The position numbers and the translations under genes were made by a program. Positions 21,761 to 35,289 of a DNA stretch of 64,000 nucleotides are shown here, in pieces. The stretch spans positions 78,739,200 through 78,803,199 of the forward strand of contig NC_087062.1 in NCBI RefSeq assembly GCF_963678635.1, given 5' to 3'. This DNA comes from Symsagittifera roscoffensis (taxonomy: Eukaryota > Xenacoelomorpha > Acoela > Convolutidae). Under the pieces are notes generated by a model. It ran no database searches. It worked only from the letters and a program-made list of their open reading frames with translations, and was not told where the DNA came from. Each line of letters begins with the position of its first letter. Position 1 is the stretch's first letter.

Positions 21761-24700
21761 ATCTAAATGTTAAGACAGCTATTATTCAAGAAAGACATAT
21801 TTCTTCTTTTAGTAAAATTTTTCATATTTCTGATTTGCCTTATTCTGACAAAATGCAAATGTATAAAAAAGGGCAATAATTAACTTTGCATTAGCAACAA
21901 TACTTCTAATCATCTTCATTCTATAATCAACAAAAAATTTCTTCATAGGTAAAAAGTTTGAAGAACCTTTCAAAATTGCTAATCAACAACCCACACAACA
22001 GTCCCCACCGACTACAAAATCCCAGGAATCTCTAACAACACCAACATCTAGTCAGACAAACGACCCTCAATCATCAACACGTATTTCATTTCAAGAAAAC
22101 CCATATACCTCTGAAGGAGGACATTCACTATCATCAGAACCTTTAAAACCTGTAGTTTGCCAAGCACCCCTAAGCGAACCACAATACGAACCGACATATA
22201 CTCTATATCCCGCCCTTCAGCCTGACCTTAATAGAACAAGACACTGAAGTCAAAACCAAATTACAACCACAATAAATAGACAAATTATACATCCAAGACG
22301 AAATAGAAATTTTACAACCCCCAGAGGTCGTTTTAATGTACCCTCATTGCCAACTCCAAATCCCTTAGACCTTTCCAGTAGTAAATTTCAAAGCACCCCG
22401 TCCTAACATTACAATCTAGCTCACAACAATACACTCCAAACTACCATCGGACTACTTAGGATCAACCCCCACATCCGAACTAATTCGTGAAAATCGCTTT
22501 AACCCCCATACTTCAACACGACATCTCCTACATTGGATGACACAAGCTATCACTCAAGTTGAACCAAACTTGGTAAATGAACCAATTGAAATCTCATGAG
22601 AAACATCTTTGTCACTACCAGAAAGCCTCTCACTCCCTTCAACCCCTTCAATAAGTCAGATATCAACAACATCATTTCCTCTAAATTGTTCTACCAATTT
22701 AGATGATAGATATAAGGAACATTTAACCAATAATACACCCCTACGATTAGATTGGAATACATTCGTATCACCTCTTCCACTATTTGGTCGATACCTCGTC
22801 AGTAACAGACTACATTACTGGGCTTTTAACAGATTACAATATAGAGACAACAATAAAAAAGACAAACAGGAACACAACATGCAAATCCTTACACAAGACA
22901 ATTTAACACTTAATTTCGAAATACAGTAAAATTAAACAATCTACTACAACACCCTCTATCTCTAGCTCTACCAAAAATAACAGCTCAACCATTACCTCCC
23001 CCACTTATCACAACAGAAATTATCTTAAAATACGATAAATATACAAACAAGACACTTGGGTACATTAAATTCTATAATCCCAAAAACAACAACTCAACCA
23101 TCCTAACAACAAATCACAAAAACCCTTCACCTCGAGATTTAGGGACCCCAAGATTTATTAGTCCCACACTATGATTATGAAGAAAATGAACAAAAAACGC
23201 TTCATAAATACGCCATAAATCAAGTAACTCAAAGCGAATCTGAATCGCAAGAAATAGAAACAACAAATATAGTAGCGACACTTTATTCAAAAGCTAGAGC
23301 TACAACATTAACAGAATACAAGTTTACAGCAACATTCTCAGACAAAAAAAGGTACATTGCTCTCAAGTCTCAAATGGAAACAAAAATAGACTTGATCACG
23401 AATCTTTCTATCAAAGTAATATACAAAACCTTTACATCTTAGCCCCAATGATTGTAAATACGAACGTTAAAGATTAAAATTAACCAGAAATAAAAGCACA
23501 AATTGAAAACTAGTAAACTTTTAAGTTTTTTCCAGACTCTGCACCCGAAGCGGAACTTGAAAGATGCCACTTCATATAAAAAAATTAGATGACAAATACC
23601 CATTCTCCGGCGCACATGGACGATTGAATTATGATCTCCATGATAAAAATTGGACACCACACATTGGAGTTAACAACCCTTCTAATTGTAAAGCTGACAC
23701 AAAAATCAACGAATATCAAAAATTGTAATTTTTGATTGGAAAATCCAACTAGAAAAAGTACAATAACACGAGATTTAAAAGATGACACTATAATTTATTA
23801 AGGAATCCGAATACCTTGTAAAGACGACCAAGGATATTGCAATTCAACAACAAGAACACAGAGAACAATTGTCTGGTTCCCCGAGGACACATGTACCACA
23901 TTTCAAGTTGCAAAAACACACGCAAGAATGATTAACTTTCATCATTCAAAAATATTAATATTATAGAAAACAAACTGACACGTTTTCAAATCTACCCAGA
24001 AACAGAACTCGCCTGCAAAAATAACGCTCCACTTTATAAAACATAATACTGTGAAATCGATATCGAATATGAAAAAGGTCTCGACTTGAAGACAGGAAAT
24101 CTAAAAATTATACCAGGTTTATCACACCACGTTTCAAAAAACGACAAAGTTTATCCAACAAAAAATGAAGAAGAACTGGTGAAAAATTTCGACCACCAGA
24201 CAAAAGGAGTACACGCTTAGAAGAACTATCTATTATGAAGAAAATCTATTTTGGCGCCAATCATTATAACATCCACTTAGATATAAAATTAGATTACACA
24301 ACAAATAGAGTTTTTCAAGAAATGTCACTATCAGAACTAGAAACTGTTCATCACTCATGTGAACTTGAACGAACACAAATCATACAATCACTTGCATTTT
24401 CAGTATTAAAAAAACCTTATTCAAGATATTTGCTATCAGGAAATAAATCAAATTTTAATGACTACGAAGGAAATATATTTTGGTATTACACATGTACGAA
24501 AAAATTATCACCATTTTTGGTATTTGAAAAAAAAAGATCTTACAAAAAATTCCCATATTCTACAAAAATAAAGTACATTTTCTTGACACGTTTTCTAGAA
24601 GAACATATTTTTGGGATATAAGCGTCCCATGTGGATCTGAAAAAGCCACAATGTTAAACAATTAAATCCCGATGAAGATAAATATTATCTTCTCAAACCT

Positions 24701-25578
24701 TACCCAACACTTATGCCACCATTAAAAAAACTTCACGAGAAAGTATTAACGCTATTGCTAGAAACCCAAATAAACATCTACAATCAATAGATATATTCTC
24801 CAGATCAGATATACAACATCAAATCCGCACACAAGATTTTTATGAACTCCTCAGAAAAATGGACACAATACAAAGACAATCCATTGACCAAAATTTACGA
24901 AAAATTGTAGAAACCGCAGGATTTTCAGATATCTACACGCAAGACTACAGTGCATACTTTAAAGATATAAAAGATTACATTTATCTAAACGGTTAAAAAT
25001 ACCGTCGACAAGATACTTCCCTTATCAATAGCTTTAGTTGTGTAAACTTAAAGAATGAACAACTCGCCTTTCTAGGATGGCCCAAATACAACTTAGAAAG
25101 ATTGACTCTAATATATGCAATGTAATTTTTTGGATTTCTCTTTTCATTATTGAGAGGAATTTACAATACATGCGCAATACACACACAAGTAAAAAACAAG
25201 CAAGTGTAGCACGCATACTTTTCGTATGATTTTGCGGAATATTTTCAACCTGAATTAACAAAATACTTTTAGACGCTCAAATAAGTGAATACGATAAAAA
25301 ACTATCAACTACACCCAAAACATATGATAATTCACAAGACACTAAAAACACAACACCTACTGCACCACAGTTACATACATTAAAAAATAACCCTCCATTA
25401 TCTTTAGTACCACATAATTATAGGAACATATCTCAAACAGAACACATCTCAACAAGTCATAGTTACCTATATTGTAGCACATCAACCAAATGTCGACAAA
25501 ACGTATGAACAATTTATAGAACAACTACATACCATTAATTTGTGTTCTCAGAACAACCATCTTTTTAGCCCACAATGA
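21760..25578 (+). pseudogene. env: Element 1 envelope glycoprotein remnant
   Basis: Colinear with env of Element 2. A hydrophobic ALATILLIIFIL stretch near 21890 is followed by a Pro/Ser/Thr-rich region (22000-22560), then LRLDWNTFVSP near 22745, and an ectodomain with scattered cysteines. The later part at 24235-24621 starts MKKIYFGANHYNIHLD and includes LSELETVHHSCELERTQI. The C-terminal half continues to the TGA at 25576-25578, which overlaps the ATG of ORF X. Multiple stops and frameshifts are present. Everything from 24182 is repeated in the second unit. Confidence 0.65.
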
Positions 25579-27286
25579 GCCGCCAGATTGGATCCCTCAA
25601 TTGTTCTCTTTCATACCCATCCAACCTACAACGTCACTCCAAGATCTCCTCAATTTTTGATTTCCCTCCCTACCATGAACCATCATATACTAACAATTCA
25701 CCCAAGCATGAATTCAGACAACACTTCAACGAACACAGTTTTTGTCACAATTTCACAATTTAATAACTCTGATTTTGAAACCCCCGATGATTTTGCAGAC
25801 TCCGAACCTAGCTCTTCCACTTTTTCCCAACACCCCTTTCAACCCATCCATATTCAAATCACCGATGAACCTTCCTCAGCCCCTTCTTTCTATACTGATG
25901 CAACCACAATTTACTCCCCAATGACCAGCGACCCACCTGACAACTCTAGCCCCGTTGACAACGAGCTTGAAAATGAATTAGAAAACTTCATAACCCTTCA
26001 ACAAATACTGCAACACCCGAACAAACTTATCATTCATCACCTCTCACAGACCATAACTTCTTCAGAACCCCTCAACTCCCCATCCCCTACTGGAGAAACC
26101 CGAGGCCAAAGAGTATTGAAACAAAAACTTCCCATTATTCTGTTCCCTTCTAATCCTCGAACAGCTCAGACCTTTATGGATCAACCACTTCAAACTAACA
26201 CAAAATAATTTCTTCAAGTATGTTTACCGTTTTTTTCCACAATACACTTACTCATATCCTAACAATGAACAACCAAATTACGTTAACGAAAATGCTTTAT
26301 TTCCCACACTTTCATGGATCTCATACTATCACTTCAGTAACCCATTATCACTACCACTATAAAACAATCTAGACGATAATGAGTTATGTCAAACTAGACT
26401 ATATCATCTTACTACAGCACTTCAGCAAAAATAATTCACAATTATCGGATTAAACCAAACACTAAATAGATTCACTGCACAAAAAGCTAATAGATTTTCA
26501 ATTCACCAATTTGTTCATGCCATGCACGACAAAATGTAGATATCTTTTTGAATGACGATAGTAACGCTAACCGCCAACTAACTGAGAATTTTTTCATCGA
26601 ATCTTCATATGCATATACCATCAACTGCATGAATAAAAAATTTGACCACATTATATCCGCAGCACTTCGCGACACAAAAGCTAACGACTCTTATATAAGT
26701 AAATTCAACCACTTTTCATTAATTTTTAGTTTCCTAACACCCAAAGTACGTTACGCACACCCATATTATGTTAAGCACAAAACAAACCCACACATACACT
26801 TACTATAAATTCATACAACACCATTACACAACTAATACACTTCAAGACAACCACACCATCGATTTCAATTATTAACTCCAGTTCTTCGTAAGCCTTACAT
26901 ATTGTATCAAAGACACTAACTTGCAAGGAATCAGTAGAAATTACGACCCTATCCGACAAATGTTTATATTCTGCCCACTAACCCGACCTTTTAATGTTGA
27001 TAAATCCCATCCACTAATTGGCCCTCATGAATATATACAGCCCATTGAAATCCCAATCCTAGATTACATTCATAACATCAAAAATAATTGTAAGCATTAT
27101 AACCTAATTCAAAACACACCGCATGAATTCTCACCAAGTAGTGAAGAACACAAGATCATCATAGCACTTGAACTGCTTTGCCCACCACTGCAAACTAATT
27201 ATATCACCCGCTTACTTGCTAAACTTCTAACAACATCAAACGCTATTCACGATGTTTTTCCAAATGGATTTTTTGCTGATGATTAA
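25575..27286 (+). pseudogene. ORF X, Element 1 copy (frameshifted)
   Basis: Begins MSRQIGSLNCS at an ATGA overlap with the env stop, then shifts frame almost at once (62-codon frame at 25575, 206-codon frame from 25588). Stops follow around 26208 and 26362-26540. The end, 26921-27286, is open and encodes RNYDPIRQMFIFCPLTRPFN through a C-terminus ending GFFADD. This part aligns with the ORF X C-terminus of Element 2 over about 120 residues with many conservative differences and no gap. No known family is recognised. The preserved C-terminal reading in an otherwise decayed copy argues that this was a selected protein. Confidence 0.65.
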
Positions 27287-28018
27287 ATAAGTATAATTAT
27301 GTGTTTTACACTAATAAGTTCAAAACACAACTAACTTTTGTATATGTTTTTATGCTATCTTTATAAATGTTTCACTTTCTTTTTAGCTCTCATCACACCA
27401 TTATCTAGAACAGACAAAAACAAACTAAAAATTGAAAGTTCTTCCTAAAAACTTCCAAACTCGTATTAACAAATCGCAGATAACAAATTCATAAAAAATT
27501 GCAGATAGTTTAATACAAATACTTCTTTTATAAGATTTGAATCATTCACTCGCCCATAAACTCTTTCCACAATCGCACAACTCGCCCACGAAGAGTTGTT
27601 TAAATAATGAAATTTAAGTTTAATCTTTCACTGATAACAACTCTAACCAGTTTTCACACGTTTCAAATTTTCCTTTAACCCGGTTGGAAGGAATTGTATA
27701 CTAAACTACAATAACCAACGCAGCTTACTAACGTCACAAAACCACAAACTAATGGCATGACTCAGAAAGAAAAGCCCGCGGTACACAAACCGGACTAAAA
27801 CCAGATTAAAACTGGATGAATTATTCTTTAAAATACCACTTTCAAGTCTTACAACAGTCGAATAAAACACAAAAAAGTCGAAAAACAAAACCAAACCAAA
27901 ACATTCAATTTTTGAGAAAAGGACACAACCAAAACAAAAAGAGAAAAAACAGGTAATAAGAACGAAACAAAAGGTTGAACACAAAAAGAGACTCTGTACA
28001 AAGAGACCTCAAGATTAT

Positions 28019-28106
28019 CCCACTCCTGGCCTCACCAACAAGAGGGACGTCCTGGGCATGCTCTATAGCCGGCCTAACCCTCCGCGCTACATCACGCTTT
28101 GTGTTC
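28019..28106 (+). promoter_or_regulatory. GC-rich conserved 3' UTR block, Element 1
   Basis: Starts CCACTCCTGGCCTCACC and includes GGGACGTCC and CTATAGCCGGCCTAACCC, ending CGCTTTGTG. It is much richer in G and C than its surroundings and is retained in all four element copies of the window. A structural RNA role is inferred only. Confidence 0.35.
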
Positions 28107-28242
28107 CACACTCTATTTTTGCCAAGAGTTGCTCCAGTTTGAGCGACTCTTTAAAATAACCAAATTAATATAACAACCCTTTTGCGATAACTATTAATAA
28201 CAAATCATAACTAAAACTAAAACTAACAAAGAAATAAGTAAA

Positions 28243-28245
<3 letters not shown>

Positions 28246-28305
<60 letters not shown>
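28246..28305. repeat. (AT)30 microsatellite
   Basis: Sixty bases of uninterrupted AT dinucleotides. The tandem-duplicate counterpart at 34089-34128 has 20 repeats. Confidence 0.95.
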
Positions 28306-28311
<6 letters not shown>

Positions 28312-28529
28312 GATAAATGCAGTATGTATAGGTTTCGTAAAACCCAAAAGACGAGCAGCAAAGGAGACAAAAACCCAATAATTTTCCAGCTTCTGAATGG
28401 CAAATCTATTTGATTTGCTGCCTAAAGTCACTACCTCAAAAGATTTAAAGTATGGACCCAACATCGCAGCAAAGGAAAACCATTGAACCAGACCAATGGC
28501 CATCTCGATGTTGACTACATGTACAGATC

Positions 28530-28801
28530 ATTTATGTGTAAGTGCTGAAACTACTTGTAGTTTCAGCACCAGAGCAGTTTGAATTAAACTTAGAATACAG
28601 TTGTTCTCCTTCTGTTGAAACTCGCATAAACCAGTATACACTAGATCGATTGAGACTAGGAGATATAAGACTAAGATTAATTTTGGTACTAGACTAAGAA
28701 GTTGCATGAATCTATCCGGCCGAAAATTTAATAGCGCGACGAGCAGACGGTGTACCTTATCTGAAATTATTCTATGTGTACAGTCACTAGTACATAACTC
28801 A
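28530..28801 (+). repeat. Element 1 3' LTR remnant (diverged subfamily)
   Basis: From the palindrome at 28542 onwards it aligns with the Element 2 LTR: ACCAGAG-AG-TTTGAATT, ACCAGTATAC, ATATAAGA, GAAGTTGCATGAATCTATCC, GGCCGAAAAT and GCAGACGGTGTACC, ending CATAACTCA. The first part of the LTR is missing: the sequence passes from a body-derived GTACAGATC word directly into mid-LTR. Confidence 0.7.
28542..28569. promoter_or_regulatory. Perfect 13-bp LTR palindrome, C/G variant
   Basis: Arms GTGCTGAAACTAC and GTAGTTTCAGCAC are separated by TT. Elements 2 and 3 have T in place of C at arm position 10, with the matching change in the other arm, so pairing is kept. Confidence 0.85.
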
Positions 28802-29464
28802 AAATCGTTATATCAATAGTTGACTCCGACGAACATCCACTTTAACTTTGTTAATCAAGAGTTGGACTAAACACAATTGCGGTACAAAGGCACAAAAGCA
28901 AACACTGTCAAATCAATTTCTGCCATTTTAGCTGTTGAGGCTAGTTATGAGCATTCACCTTTTTGTCTGGACGCAATTTTCTTTGTCTGCATGGATATGC
29001 GAATATTCGACTGTAACAAAAACATTGACATGATTTTGACCGTCTTTGAAACTGAAGCTGATGGCTAGAACGTTTACTTCTAGGTTCACCGCATCATGAT
29101 GGCCCCTAAGAGGACATTAGGAAAGTAGGCGGGCGACCGAAGAATTGTAGGAAACAACACTCTGTTCAGTTGAACAAGCTTTGAATGCAAAACAAATAAC
29201 TGCTCCAAGTACCAAATTGTGTGACTTAGAATTCTGCATGTAATACCGTGAAAGAAAACAGCGCAGAATTTTTCTTTGCAAAAAATTGATCTGAGCATTT
29301 GGATCTTTATACTATGATCAATTCTTTTGCACATAATTCTTGGAATTATTTATATTTCAGTTCTAAAATTTAGAAGTTTTTAATTCGTCCATATCCTTGG
29401 CTAACTTAGTTTTTCAAGTTTTTATTCATTTTCTAATTTCTATAGTATGGTACCTCTTCGATGT
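28802..29464. other. Host flank of Element 1, unit 1
   Basis: Unique-looking DNA after the LTR, repeated at 34629-35289 by the tandem duplication. Short frames (28877-29068, 29086-29334) have no recognisable product and simply recur in both units. Confidence 0.5.
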
Positions 29465-30015
29465 CCTAGTCAAACAAGGTTGCTTATCTTGCAAGATCTT
29501 GCAAGATTCTTGCAAATGAGGGTTATTTTGCAAAATCTTTCAAGATGGAAGTTATTGTGCAAGAATTGGTTGCTTAGCTTGCAAGATAAGCAACCAATAA
29601 AAATTTCGTGAAAAAACAATGAGATAACAGAATTTTGTGTATATGATCAGTGCATGTTGAATTTAGATTGAGAAAATAAAAAAATCTTACGGCAAACGAT
29701 GACCTCTTCTTATTCAAATCAACGATATTAAATAAAAATTGAGCAGTTTTTCCTAAAAAAATTGAGTTTTATTTCTCTTAATTTTTTTTCGGTGAATTTG
29801 CTTAATTTGATTTACAACCTTAATTTTACATTTCGGTAAAAAAATATAAAAATGAATTAAATCGAAAACAATGATCAAAACAATTCAAAATTAATAAAGT
29901 TTTTTTGGGGGTAACCGCCTAGGGGGCTGTGTGTATGTATGCGTAGCTAAGATTGCTTCCTTCTTTCACAAGCGCTACTTGGTTGTCTTCCCTTTAAAGC
30001 TATTTGTGACAAAAA
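29465..30015. mobile_element. TIR/palindrome-rich element, unit 1 (3'-truncated by duplication)
   Basis: Starts CCTAGTCAAACAAGG, followed by GGTTGCTTATCTTGCAAG (29478-29495) and its exact reverse complement at 29578-29595. Several ATCTTGCAAGAT-type words (a 12-bp palindrome) occur. The right terminus is absent because the duplication junction falls in the A-run near 30015. The complete form is the unit 2 copy. Confidence 0.6.
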
Positions 30016-31412
30016 AAAATTTCGACCACCAGACAAAAGGAGTACACGCTTAGAAGAACTATCTATTATGAAGAAAATCTATTTTGGCACCAACCATTAT
30101 AACATCCACTTAGATATAAAATTAGATTACACAACAAATAGAATTTTTCAAGAAATGTCACTATCAGAACTAGAAACTGTTCATCACTCATGTGAACTTG
30201 AACGAACACAAATCATACAATCACTTGCATTTTCAGTATTAAAAAAACCTTATGCAAGATATTTGCTATCAGGAAATAAATCAAATTTTAATGACTACGA
30301 AGGAAATATATTTTGGTATTATACATGTACGAAAAAATTATCACCATTTTTGGTATTTGAAAATAAAAGATCTTACAAAAAAATCCCATATTCTACAAAA
30401 ATAAAGTACATTTTCTTGACACGTTTTCTAGAAGAACATATTTTTGGGATATAAGCGTCCCATGTGGATCTGAAAAAGCCACAATGTTAAACAATTAAAT
30501 CCCGATGAAGATAAATATTATCTTCTCAAACCTTGCCCAACACTTATGCCACCATTAAAAAAAATTTCACGAGAAAGTATTAACGCTATTGCTAGAAACC
30601 CAAATAAACATCTACAATCAATAGATATATTCTCCAGATCAGATATACAACATCAAATCCGCACACAAGATTTTTAGGAACTCCTCAGAAAAATGGACAC
30701 AATACAAAGACAATCCATTGACCAAAATTTACGAAAAATTGTAGAAACCGCAGGATTTTCAGATATCTACACGCAAGACTACAGTGGATACTTTAAAGAT
30801 ATAAAAGATTACATTTATCTAAACGGTTAAAAATACCGTCGACAAGATACTTCCCTTATCAATAGCTTTAGTTGTGTAAACTTAAAGAATGAACAACTCG
30901 CCTTTCTAGGATGGCCCAAATACAACTTAGAAAGATTGACTCTAATATATGCAATGTAATTTTTTGGATTTCTCTTTTCATTATTGAGAGGAATTTACAA
31001 TACATGCGCAATACACACACAAGTAAAAAACAAGCAATCGAAGCACGCATACTTTTCGTATGATTTTGCGGAATATTTTCAACCTGAATTAACAAAATAC
31101 TTTTAGAAGCTCAAATAAGTGAATACGATAAAAAACTACCAACTACACCCAAAACATATGATAATTCACAAGACACTAAAAACACAACACCTACTGCACC
31201 ACAGTTACATACATTAAAAAATAACCCTCCATTATCTTTAGTACCACATAATTATAGGAACATATCTCAAACAGAACACATCTCAACAAGTCATAGTTAC
31301 CTATATTGTAGCACATCAACCAAATGTCGACAAAACGTATGAACAATTTATAGAACATCTACATACCATTAATTTGTGTTCTCAGAACAACCATCTTTTT
31401 AGCCCACGATGA
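30016..31412 (+). pseudogene. env: env C-terminal half, unit 2 copy
   Basis: Duplicate of 24182-25578. The frame 30068-30454 starts MKKIYFGTNHYNIHLD. The same stops as in unit 1 are present (for example the TAA after LNG near 30829), which shows decay before the duplication. It ends at the TGA of 31410-31412, overlapping the ORF X ATG. Confidence 0.6.
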
Positions 31413-33122
31413 GCCGCCAGATTGGATCCCTCAATTGTTCTCTTTCATACCCATCCAACCTACAACGTCACTCCAAGATCTCCTCAATTTTTGATTTCCC
31501 TCCCTACCATGAACCATCATATACTAACAATTCACCCAAGCATGAATTCAGACAACACTTCAACGAACACAGTTTTTGTCACAATTTCACAATTTAATAA
31601 CTCTGATTTTGAATCCCCCGATGATTTTGCAGACTCCCAACCTAGCTCTTCCACTTTGTCCCAACACCCCTTTCAACCCATCCATATTCAAATCACCGAT
31701 GAACCTTCCTCAGCCCCTTCTTTCTATACTGATGCAACCACAATCTACTCCCCAATGACCAGCGACCCACCTGACAACTCTAGCCCCGTTGACAACGAGC
31801 TTGAAAATGAATTAGAAAACTCCATAACCCTTCAACAAATACTACAACACCCGAACACACTTATCATTCATCACCTCTCACAGACCATAACTTCTTCAGA
31901 ACCCCTCAACTCCCCATCCCCTACTGGAGAAACCCGAGGCCAAAGAAAATTGAAACAAAAACTTCCCATTATTCTGTTCCCTTATAATCCTCGAACAGCT
32001 CAGACCTTTATGGATCAACCACTTCAAACTAACACAAAATAATTTCTTCAAGTATGTTTACCGTTTTTTTCCACAATACACTTACTCATATCCTAACAAT
32101 GAACAACCAAATTACGTTAACGAAAATGCTTTATTTCCCACACTTTCATGGATCTCATACTATCACTTCAGTAACCCATTGTCACTACCACTATATAACA
32201 ATCTAGACGATAATGAGTTATGTCAAACTAGACTATATCATCTTACTACAGCACTTCAGCAAAAATAATTCACAATTATCGGATTAAACCAAACACTAAA
32301 TAGATTCACTGCACAAAAAGCTAATAGATTTTCAATTCACCAATTTGGTCATGCCATGCACGACAAAATGTAGATATCTTTTTGAATGACGATAGTAACG
32401 CTAACCGCCAACTAATTGAGAATTTTTTTAATCAAATCTTCATATGCATATACCATCAACTGCATGAATAAAAAATTTGACCACATTATATCCGCAGCAC
32501 TTCGCGACACAAAAGCTAACGACTCTTATATAAGTAAATTTAACCACTTTTCATTAACTTTTAGTTTCCTAACACCCAAAGAACGTTACGCACACCCATA
32601 TTGTGTTACGCACAAAACAAACCCACACATACACTTACTATAAATTCATACAACACCATTACACAACTAATACACTTCAAGACAACCACACCATCGATTT
32701 CAACTATTAACTCCAGTTCTTCGTAAGCTTTACATATTGTATCAAAGACACTAACTTGCATGGAATCAGTAGAAATTACGACCCTATCCGACAAATGTTT
32801 ATATTCTGCCCACTAACCCGACCTTTTAATGTTGATAAATCCCATCCACTAATTGGCCCTCATGAATATATACAGCCCATTGAAATCCCAATCCTAGATT
32901 ACATTCATAACATCAAAAATAATTGTAAGCATTATAACCTAATTCAAAACACACCGCATGAATTCTCACCAAGTAGTGAAGAACACAAGATCATCATAGC
33001 ACTTGAACTGCTTTGCCCACCACTGCAAACTAATTATATCACCCGCTTACTTGCTAAACTTCTAACAACATCAAACGCTATTCACGATGTTTTTCCAAAT
33101 GGATTTTTTTGCTGATGGTTAA
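31409..33122 (+). pseudogene. ORF X, unit 2 copy (frameshifted)
   Basis: Duplicate of the Element 1 ORF X with the same early frameshift and internal stops, plus a few private changes, such as an extra T in the final GGATTTTTTTGC run that moves the last residues out of frame. The ATGA overlap with env is kept. The C-terminal 120 residues remain readable at 32756-33110. Confidence 0.6.
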
Positions 33123-34079
33123 ATAAGTATAATTATGTGTTTTACACTAATAAGTTCAAAACACAACTAACTTTTGTATATGTTTTTATGCTATCTTTAT
33201 AAATGTTTCACTTTCTTTTTAGATCTCATCACACCATTATCTAGAACAGACAAAAACAAACTAAAAATTGAAAGTTCTTCCTAAAAACTTCCAAACTCGT
33301 ATTAACAAATCGCAGATAACAAATTCATAAAAAATTGCAGATAGTTTAATACAAATACTTCTTTTATAAGATTTGAATCATTCACTCGCCCATAAACTCT
33401 TTCCACAATCGCACAACTCGCCCACGAAGAGTTGTTTAAATAATGAAATTTAAGTTTTAGCTTTCACTGATAACAACTCTAACCAGTTTTCACACGTTTC
33501 AATTTTTCCTTTAACCCGGTTGGAAGGAATTGTATACTAAACTGCAATAACCAACGCAGCTTACTAACGTCACAAAACCACAAACTAATGGCATGACTCA
33601 GAAAGAAAAGCCCGCGGTACACAAACCGGACTAAAACCAGATTAAAACTGGATAAATTATTCTTTAAAAGACTTACAAGACTTCAAGTCTTACAACTGTC
33701 GAATAAAACACAAAAAAGTCGAAAAACAAAACCAAACCAAAACATTCAATTTTTGAGAAAAGGACACAACCGAAACAAAAAGAGAAAAAACAGGTAATAA
33801 GAACGAAACAAAAGGTTGAACACAAAAAGAGACTCTGTACAAGGAGACCTCAAGATTATCCCACTCCTGGCCTCACCAACAAGAGGGACGTCCTGGGCAT
33901 GCTCTATAGCCGGCCTAACCCTCCGCGCTACATCACGCTTTGTGTTCCGCACTCTATTTTTGCCAAGAGTTGCTCCAGTTTGAGCGACTCTTTAAAATAA
34001 CCAAATTAATATAACAACCCTTTTGCGATAACTATTAATAACAAATCATAACTAAAACTAAAACTAACAAAGAAATAAG

Positions 34080-34132
<53 letters not shown>

Positions 34133-34356
34133 GTAAACGATAAATGCAGTATGTATAGGTTTCGTAAAACCCAAAAGACGAGCAGCAAAGGAGACGAAAA
34201 CCCAATAATTTTCCAGCTTCTGAATGGCAAATCTATTTGATTTGCTGCCTAAAGTCACTACCTCAAAAGATTTAAAGTATAGACCCAACATCGCAGCAAA
34301 GGAAAACCATTGAACCAGACCAATGGCCATCTCGATGTTGACTACATGTACAGATC
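33123..34356 (+). other. 3' UTR, unit 2 copy
   Basis: Duplicate of 27287-28529. It contains the GC-rich block at about 33858-33945 and the shortened (AT)20 tract. No gene is seen. Confidence 0.6.
34089..34128. repeat. (AT)20 microsatellite
   Basis: Forty bases of AT, followed by TTATG. It is the counterpart of the (AT)30 tract of unit 1, so its length has changed since the duplication. Confidence 0.95.
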
Positions 34357-34628
34357 ATTTATGTGTAAGTGCTGAAACTACTTGTAGTTTCAGCACCAGA
34401 GCAGTTTGAATTAAACTTAGAATACAGTTGTTCTCCTTCTGTTGAAACTCGCATAAACCAGTATACACTAGATCGATTGAGACTAGGAGATATAAGAGTA
34501 AGATCAATTTTGGTACTAGACTAAGAAGTTGCATGAATCTATCCGGCCGAAAATTTAATAGCGCGACGAGCAGACGGTGTACCTTATCTGAAATTATTCT
34601 ATGTGTACAGTCACTAGTACATAACTCA
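34357..34628 (+). repeat. LTR remnant, unit 2 copy
   Basis: Duplicate of 28530-28801 with the same truncated start and CTCA end. The perfect 13-bp palindrome (C/G variant) is at 34369-34396. Confidence 0.7.
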
Positions 34629-35289
34629 AAATCGTTATATCAAAAGTTGACTCCGACGAACATCCACTTTAACGTTGTTAATCAAGAGTTGGACTAAACA
34701 CAATTGCGGTACAAAGGCACAAAAGCAAACACTGTCAAATCAATTTCTGCCATTTTAGCTGTTGAGGCTAGTTATGAGCATTCACCTTTTTGTCTGGACG
34801 CAATTTTTTTTGTCTGCATGGATATGCGAATATTCGACTGTAACAAAAACATTGACATGATTTTGACCGTCTTTGAAACTGAAGCTGATGGCTAGAAAGT
34901 TAACTTCTAGGTTCACCGCATCATGATGGCCCCTAAGAGGACATTAGGAAAGTAGGCGAGCGACCGAAGAATTGTAGGAAACAACACTCTGTTCAGTTGA
35001 ACAAGCTTTGAATGCAAAACAAATAACTGCTCCAAGTACCAAATTGTGTGACTTAGAATTCTGCATGCAATACCGTGAAAGAAAACAGCGCAGAATTTTT
35101 CTTTGCAAAATGGATCTGAGCATTTGGATCTTTATACTATGATCAGTTCTTTTGCACATAGTTCTTGGAAATATTTTTATTTCAGTTCTAAAATTTAGAA
35201 GTTTTCAATTCGTCCATATCCTTGGCTAACTTAGTTTCTCAAGTTTTTATTCATTTGCTAATTTCTATTGTATGGTACCTCTTCGATGT
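34629..35289. other. Host flank, unit 2 copy
   Basis: Duplicate of 28802-29464 with a few substitutions. No supported gene. Confidence 0.5.

Larger units (their letters stand above)
27287..28529 (+). other. Element 1 3' untranslated region
   Basis: Colinear with 51427-53036 of Element 2 but shorter. It includes the conserved CTCGCCCACGAAGA word (27580), the CCCGGTTGGAAGGAATTGTA word (27680) and a GC-rich block at 28019-28106. An (AT)30 tract lies at 28246-28305. Frames here on the minus strand (for example 28165-28503, with a Tyr-Ile run) come from the AT repeat. Confidence 0.6.
13508..28801 (+). mobile_element. Element 1: decayed env-bearing Gypsy-class LTR retrotransposon
   Basis: A single colinear relic follows the whole plan of Element 2: ORF B, gag, protease, RT/RNase H, integrase, env, ORF X, 3' UTR and a 3' LTR remnant ending in CTCA at 28801. 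All genes are broken by stops and frameshifts. It keeps about 540 bp between protease and RT that Element 2 has lost. The 5' end is hidden by the gap. Its LTR is a diverged subfamily relative to Elements 2 and 3. The last 4.6 kb are tandemly duplicated at 30016-34628. Composition is strongly A- and C-biased on the sense strand, as in Element 2. Confidence 0.9.
24182..30015 (+). repeat. Tandem duplication, unit 1
   Basis: A unit of about 5.83 kb contains the env C-terminal half, ORF X, 3' UTR and LTR of Element 1, the host flank and the first part of a TIR element. It repeats at 30016 with very high identity. The two unit starts sit in A-tracts (GTGAAAAATTTCG and GACAAAAAAAAATTTCG), which suggests a junction formed at A-run microhomology. 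Confidence 0.85.

Noticed and set aside
28165-28503. Minus-strand frame with a Tyr-Ile run
   Set aside because: The run is the translated AT microsatellite; it changes length between the duplicated units.
29465-29600. CRISPR-like spacing of CTTGCAAGAT words
   Set aside because: The words are irregularly spaced, self-complementary and part of a eukaryotic TIR element; no array or cas genes exist.
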